NCBI GenBank assembly: GCA_012064415.1
Contig: SSNU01000033.1
Span: 62,001-126,000, forward strand
DNA: 64,000 bases
Direction of reading: 5' to 3'
DNA from: Gyrodactylus bullatarudis
Lineage: Eukaryota > Platyhelminthes > Monogenea > Gyrodactylidea > Gyrodactylidae
Below are positions 60,901-64,000 of this stretch, piece by piece. The notes below the pieces were generated by a model, which saw nothing but the letters and a program-made list of their open reading frames with translations, had not been told where the DNA came from and searched no databases. Positions within the stretch are counted from its first letter, which is position 1. Every line of letters begins with the position of its first letter. Both the position numbers and the translations under genes were made by a program.

Positions 60901-60908
60901 AATATTGA
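51954..60908 (+). CDS. Unrecognised type II membrane glycoprotein
   Basis: Three exons give 291 residues: 51954-52510, 53057-53234 and 60768-60908; introns of 546 and 7,533 nt, frame kept at both junctions (AAAAG|GTAAAT, AAC|GTAAGT; acceptors TTATTTAG and TTTTTACAG). A single membrane helix lies at about residues 9-31 (ILIIILVLTVTFGLFTAYIL) with a short Lys-bearing N-terminus, so a type II orientation is likely. The roughly 260-residue outer part has seven cysteines (C71, C192, C197, then NCICPERG and SCRC) and three N-glycosylation sequons (N57, N139, N148). I do not recognise a domain. The first intron carries a family C MITE and the second a LINE nested in another LINE. Exon 3 is assigned from its frame, acceptor and Cys-containing continuation (CRCINLSKAFL); it is less secure than exons 1-2. 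Confidence 0.6.
52543..52959. mobile_element. MITE family C, full copy with long inverted repeats
   Basis: About 417 bp. The left arm (52543-52690) and right arm (52820-52959) are inverse copies of about 140 bp, from TATTGGGTTCTGAACTCATG through AGTTAGAGAAAACAGACGTA and GACTCTACTCTGGTTGACAT to ATTGTGATAGTATT-type sequence. The centre has CCATTGGTTGAGCTGATTGC. The partial copy at 6740-6985 includes the centre in inverse orientation. Located in intron 1 of the type II membrane protein gene. Confidence 0.85.
53780..58992 (+). mobile_element. Outer LINE, interrupted and decayed
   Basis: Two plus-strand halves of one LINE flank the minus-strand LINE at 54204-57714. The left half (about 53780-54203) reads the linker region (LYFENSFGD, SMPPFICIEQFKSLISSC, RIDSKFNSLNLLNS, ending LTPIPKI). 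The right half (57715-58680) resumes with NLLNCLDYSIPL, the motif A block YLDISKAFDKLKFSYI, the KYADDLKF catalytic block (about 58040) and the C-terminal QYRFLHSLYLHLDSYNAL. About 55 codons of reverse transcriptase between the halves are missing. Several frameshifts and stops are present. The 3' end is marked by an A8 tract at 58985-58992. Confidence 0.8.
54204..57714 (-). mobile_element. Inner LINE inserted in the outer LINE
   Basis: A non-LTR retrotransposon of the broad jockey/CR1/I type. A 784-codon open frame (56875-54521) has the C-terminal endonuclease motifs GDFN (residues 96-99) and SDHN (155-158), and reverse transcriptase motifs FIDLSKAFDRLKF (motif A), SGVPQGSSLGPLLFN (motif B) and KYADDIKIVYN (motif C, YADD at 534-537). 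Upstream, the start of the endonuclease is broken: NVRSLLSKN lies in another frame and the expected ETW reads as a stop followed by TW. A further frame (57717-57013, 234 codons, Ser/Lys-rich) may be the end of ORF1. A T9 run at 54204-54212 is the poly(A) tail on this strand. The element is 5'-truncated at about 57714, where the outer LINE resumes. Not autonomous as read. Confidence 0.85.
58993..60767. other. Remainder of intron 2, unclassified
   Basis: AT-rich, no recognised exon or repeat apart from short matches to the region around 53640-53700 (TTTTCGAAAAACTA...TAATGGTC near 59250-59290). Confidence 0.4.
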
Positions 60909-62409
60909 AAAAAAATCTCTATTTTGTATTTTTATAATAAAGTTAATCATTTTACATTTATTTAAAATTTCATTTCGGGACTTGGAATCTAAGTTTGATT
61001 CAGCTCGTAATTAAATTATCATTTAATGGCTGAAATACCTGGACTAGCTATAGAATGACCAATAGCAAAGTAGGTTGATATGTAATTGGGAATCTTTAAT
61101 TTTTACGAAAACCTCGATTTTTTCATCAAAAATTCGTAAATGTTAAAGATTTTTTGGAATCCTACTCATGTTGCCCACTTTTATGATTTGAAGAAAAGAA
61201 TTCTGAAAAAAATCATTTTTATGAAAAATATGGTCATTTTTCAAATTTTGATTTGGCGTCAAAAGGGAGAGAGTGATAAAAAGTTGATTTTTAGTATCAC
61301 AATAAGTCAAGAATCGAGGTTTTCGTAAAAATCATAGATTACCTACTTTATATCAATTAGCTTTATTTGTAGCATCTACAATTATAATTATTGAAGGAAA
61401 AAAAGCTTTAGATCTACAGACTTTCCTTAGGGCTTGCCTCATGATTAGCATGAAATTGAGTGACTGACAATACTTTGAATTTGCACCTTGTTGAAGAAAT
61501 CACTTGCCATTCGAATATTTTACATTTGACGGTAGACAGATACACGAAATTTTTGCAATTTTTTTTGTGGATCGCTATATATCGCTGAAATAATGTCTAA
61601 GCAACACATTTACATACAGAATATATAAGATAAGTCAAACTATGAACAAATGTACAGTAATACTCATGAAATCACATTTGCTTCATTAAATGCATTTTTA
61701 AGCTTCAGCCTGAGAGTGTCACAGCACCGTTAGATTTTAAATTATGCTTTAAATAAAGATATCTTCATCCAAGAGTATTGGGAAAAGGGTAAATTTGATT
61801 CATATTTGGATCATAGAAAAAAGTCATAAATGCTGTCTGGCTATGCCTGGTACTTGGAGATAAATTTCAATCTGTTTAGTCAATCGCCTGGCAGTTAATT
61901 TGATGAAAGTTTGGTGGCTCTTAAATGTTATTTAGCCAAAAAAGGATTATAACGATCATGAGCAGAAAAGTTAGGAACTAAACTTGCTTTCTTGAAAATT
62001 TTTTAGAGAAAAATCAAATATTTATTTCTAAGTTAACACCATTTCTGCGTGTTATGAATTAAATTTGTATATAAAATTATGAGCAACAATAAAAAATATA
62101 TTATGACAATAAATAAATGAATTTTCAGCCAAAATTATAATGATCTGATAAAAGGGATTTTTTAAAATTATTTTGAGCATAAATAAATTCAGTCTAATGG
62201 AAAATAAATCAGATTTGATCACTAATAAATGATCAGTTGTAGAAATTCGGCCAATGAAAATTAAGATCAACCGCTGATTACATACATAAGAATTGTATTT
62301 TACCTACCTAATTCACCTACCCACCCCTGATTCAATAATATTAAAATTTTATCTGAAAATCAACTAATCCCAAGGTTAAAACGTTAATGTCCACAAACTT
62401 TTGTCTGCA
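60909..62409. other. 1.5-kb intergenic spacer
   Basis: AT-rich. A family-B-like patch lies near 61080-61340 (TGATTTGGCGTCAAAAGGGA, and CGAGGTTTTCGTAAAAATCA, which is repeated inverted at about 61105). No gene recognised. Confidence 0.45.
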
Positions 62410-62417
62410 TATAAAAA
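62410..62417 (+). promoter_or_regulatory. TATA box of the small secreted-protein gene
   Basis: TATAAAAA lies 36 bp before the ATG at 62453. It is the clearest TATA box in the window, and its spacing allows a very short 5' UTR. A strong, tissue-restricted promoter is plausible. Confidence 0.55.
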
Positions 62418-62452
62418 GGGGAAGTCAAAATTTTCTGACTCAAAAATTAAAT

Positions 62453-62772
62453 ATGTTCATCATATTACCCTTAATTACCATATTTCTTTCTTCTGTTACA
62501 AGTATTGATTTTGTTATAAACGAGCCACCGAGTGGTCTCACGTTTAGTGGATGTGGAGAGTCAACTATTGAAATTTTCCGGCGTCTACAAAAACACCTCG
62601 ACAAAGACTGTGAGTAATCCATACACTTATTCTTATCCTATCTATAGATATGAAACCAGACGAATTTCTCGATTACCTGAAAGAATATAACAGCGGTGAT
62701 TTTGAACGACTCAAGATGCATTCGAATCAATTTGTGAAATGCCTCAGGAACAAGAAAACTGGTTATTTCTAA
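62453..62772 (+). CDS. Small secreted alpha-helical protein, unrecognised
   Basis: Two exons, 62453-62609 and 62648-62772, with a 38-nt intron (T|GTGAGT...CTATAG, phase 1), encode 93 residues. The first 17 (MFIILPLITIFLSSVTS) are a good signal peptide. The mature chain of about 76 residues has two cysteines, C34 (SGCGES) and C84 (FVKCLRNK), and several predicted helices (STIEIFRRLQKHLD, KPDEFLDYLKEY). The end GDFERLKMHSNQFVKCLRNK faintly recalls the GDF...CY.KCL region of insect odorant-binding proteins, but the paired cysteine is missing, so I would not assign it. A TATA box lies upstream, and the stop overlaps AATAAA (TAAATAAA). No family assigned. Confidence 0.55.
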
Positions 62773-62849
62773 ATAAATGTACTCACTCATCATTTAAAAA
62801 ATACATCGAAACTTTCATCGGAGCATGACAGTAGTGGTGGCATTTGAAA

Positions 62850-63106
62850 ATGACCTTTTTTGCTGTACTCATAATTTTGAGCTTTTTAATGACTACTCTA
62901 ACGAATCTAACTGAATCTTCTATCTTGTATCTGATTCTATTGAAATTCAGTTTTCCTTCCATAGAAACTCTTTATCGAATTTGGAAATTTATATCGTCAC
63001 TTTTTATTCTTTTCTACTCCTTCTTGTACTCAAAAATTTCGGTATAGTAAAAAACTTGATTCCATTTATTTTTCTTGTATCGGAAATTTTTCAAGGTGAA
63101 GCGTAA
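62850..63106 (+). CDS. Possible small membrane protein
   Basis: A tentative model: exon 62850-62926, a 38-nt intron (TT|GTATCT...CCATAG) and exon 62965-63106 give 72 hydrophobic residues beginning MTFFAVLIILSFLMTTL and ending SEIFQGEA. Without the intron the frame still gives a 65-residue hydrophobic peptide. There is no similarity to support either. It may be non-coding. Confidence 0.2.
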
Positions 63107-63655
63107 ACAGATGATTTTTACCCTTTTTTGCCATACAGAATTAAATTTGAAATTCCAAGCCCCTTTTCACTATATGAGATTTCATCCAAGTTAGTTTTTG
63201 AGGTAAAAGAGGAGATCTATCGGGGTTGTATGGCAAGGGGACTTACATAATTGGTAGCAAGTTACAGTAAAAATATGGTAATGGTCTAAATCAGTTACAG
63301 CGAAAATTCCCCTTGTCTAATCTAGTTTCAGTGTCGAAATGGATCAATCAAAATGAATCAATGATACTCGATGTATTCATACCTGTATTCAAGTAATAAA
63401 TGGGAGGGAGAGGTATAAGTATATTGGATTTTTTGACCTATTTAACCTGTTACTAAGTTATAAAAACGAATCAAGCCTTTTATTACAATTAATTTTAAAC
63501 AAAATGCAATGAGTCAACATACAATTTCACCTTTTAAATCCCTGTACTACCTCTTATTTAATATTCAATTCTTAAATGTTTTTCTGTATATTTTAACTAA
63601 GGCTGGATTAATTTCTAAAAAAAAGACTTGATAGAGTTCAAAATCAAAATATAAA
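63107..63655. other. Spacer before the terminal LINE copy
   Basis: AT-rich, nothing recognised. Confidence 0.4.
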
Positions 63656-63659
63656 TACA

Positions 63660-64000
63660 TTCGCTGACATTCAGCTTCCTAAGGATATTGAGGGTGTCCT
63701 TTTAAAATATGCTGATGATCTAAAATTCATCTTTAAAATAAATAATGCTTTTGACATTATAAAAATAAATCATAACTTCTCTCTTCTTAAAGATTCTCTT
63801 GAGACCGTGGGGCTCTATATTAATAGAGATAAATGCAAAATAATGCTCCCATCTGGTCTCCCTGCAACCCTCATGGAATCGCTTCTACTTCCTAGAGAAA
63901 TTGTCTCCTCAACTTTGGATCTAGGTTTCAGTATGTCATCTAAATTAAAATTAAATCCTCTAGCTAATCTCCCTAGAATTAATTCTATTATTTTTACCAT
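63660..64000 (+). mobile_element. LINE fragment cut by the window end
   Basis: Encodes the same part of reverse transcriptase as 58010-58340: DIQLPKDIEG, then KYADDLKFIFKINNAFDIIK (YADD catalytic block) and DKCKIMLPSGLPATLMESLL. From 63739 to 63953 it appears identical, base for base, to 58081-58295. It is 5'-truncated at about 63660 and continues past the window. Confidence 0.85.

Noticed and set aside
1..64000. tRNA, rRNA, CRISPR arrays, bacterial operons
   Set aside because: No tRNA cloverleaf, rRNA core or regularly spaced repeats were seen; gene structure is eukaryotic throughout.

Overview
The window is AT-rich nuclear DNA from a metazoan. The genes are eukaryotic, carry spliceosomal introns with GT..AG ends, and include animal families: cramped/CRAMP1, LHFPL tetraspan, CC2D2A, Trc8/RNF139, SEC24C/D-type and MDH1B. 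The most diagnostic trait is intron size. Of 41 introns that I could place with reading frame preserved, 15 are only 25-40 nt long. Introns this short are best known from dicyemid (and other mesozoan) parasites, so a mesozoan-like or similarly intron-reduced invertebrate is my best guess. The species is not established. CC2D2A (ciliary transition zone) and MDH1B (a family linked to cilia) suggest a ciliated animal.

Layout. 1-2.2 kb: a LINE fragment interrupted by a broken hAT transposase, in or beside the last visible intron of an unrecognised minus-strand gene. 2.5-4.1 kb: a shortened EXOC2/Sec5 gene (minus), head-to-head with intronless MDH1B (4.2-5.4 kb, plus). 5.6-19.0 kb: an LHFPL-family tetraspan gene (minus) whose single 12.4-kb intron is packed with small palindromic repeats. 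19.1-29.8 kb: complete 13-exon CC2D2A (minus), whose larger introns hold a Penelope-like GIY-YIG fragment and several inverted-repeat elements. 29.95-32.8 kb: CRAMP1 (plus), head-to-head with CC2D2A. 33.4-40.5 kb: 10-exon SEC24 (minus), head-to-head with RPL7 (40.9-41.7 kb). Then come SCO1 and EIF5A (plus), a CD2BP2 that lacks its GYF domain (minus), and a TRC8/RNF139-like E3 ligase (44.8-47.2 kb, plus) only 82 bp from CD2BP2.

From 47 kb gene density falls: a repeat-bearing spacer with a hammerhead-like RNA motif, a small ubiquitin-like gene (50.2 kb, minus), an unrecognised type II membrane protein gene (52.0-60.9 kb) whose second intron contains one LINE inserted into another, a small secreted-protein gene (62.5 kb), and a LINE copy cut by the window edge.

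The window is a mixture: housekeeping genes with tiny introns, almost no 3' UTR and 80-430 bp divergent promoters, against a few introns and spacers inflated by LINEs and MITE-like palindromes. The genes do not form one pathway. They cover secretion (EXOC2, SEC24), translation (RPL7, EIF5A), splicing (CD2BP2), respiration (SCO1), ER ubiquitination (TRC8-like), chromatin (CRAMP1) and cilia (CC2D2A, MDH1B). Exon-intron structures were deduced by eye from splice signals, frame and family similarity; every multi-exon model given sums to a whole number of codons.
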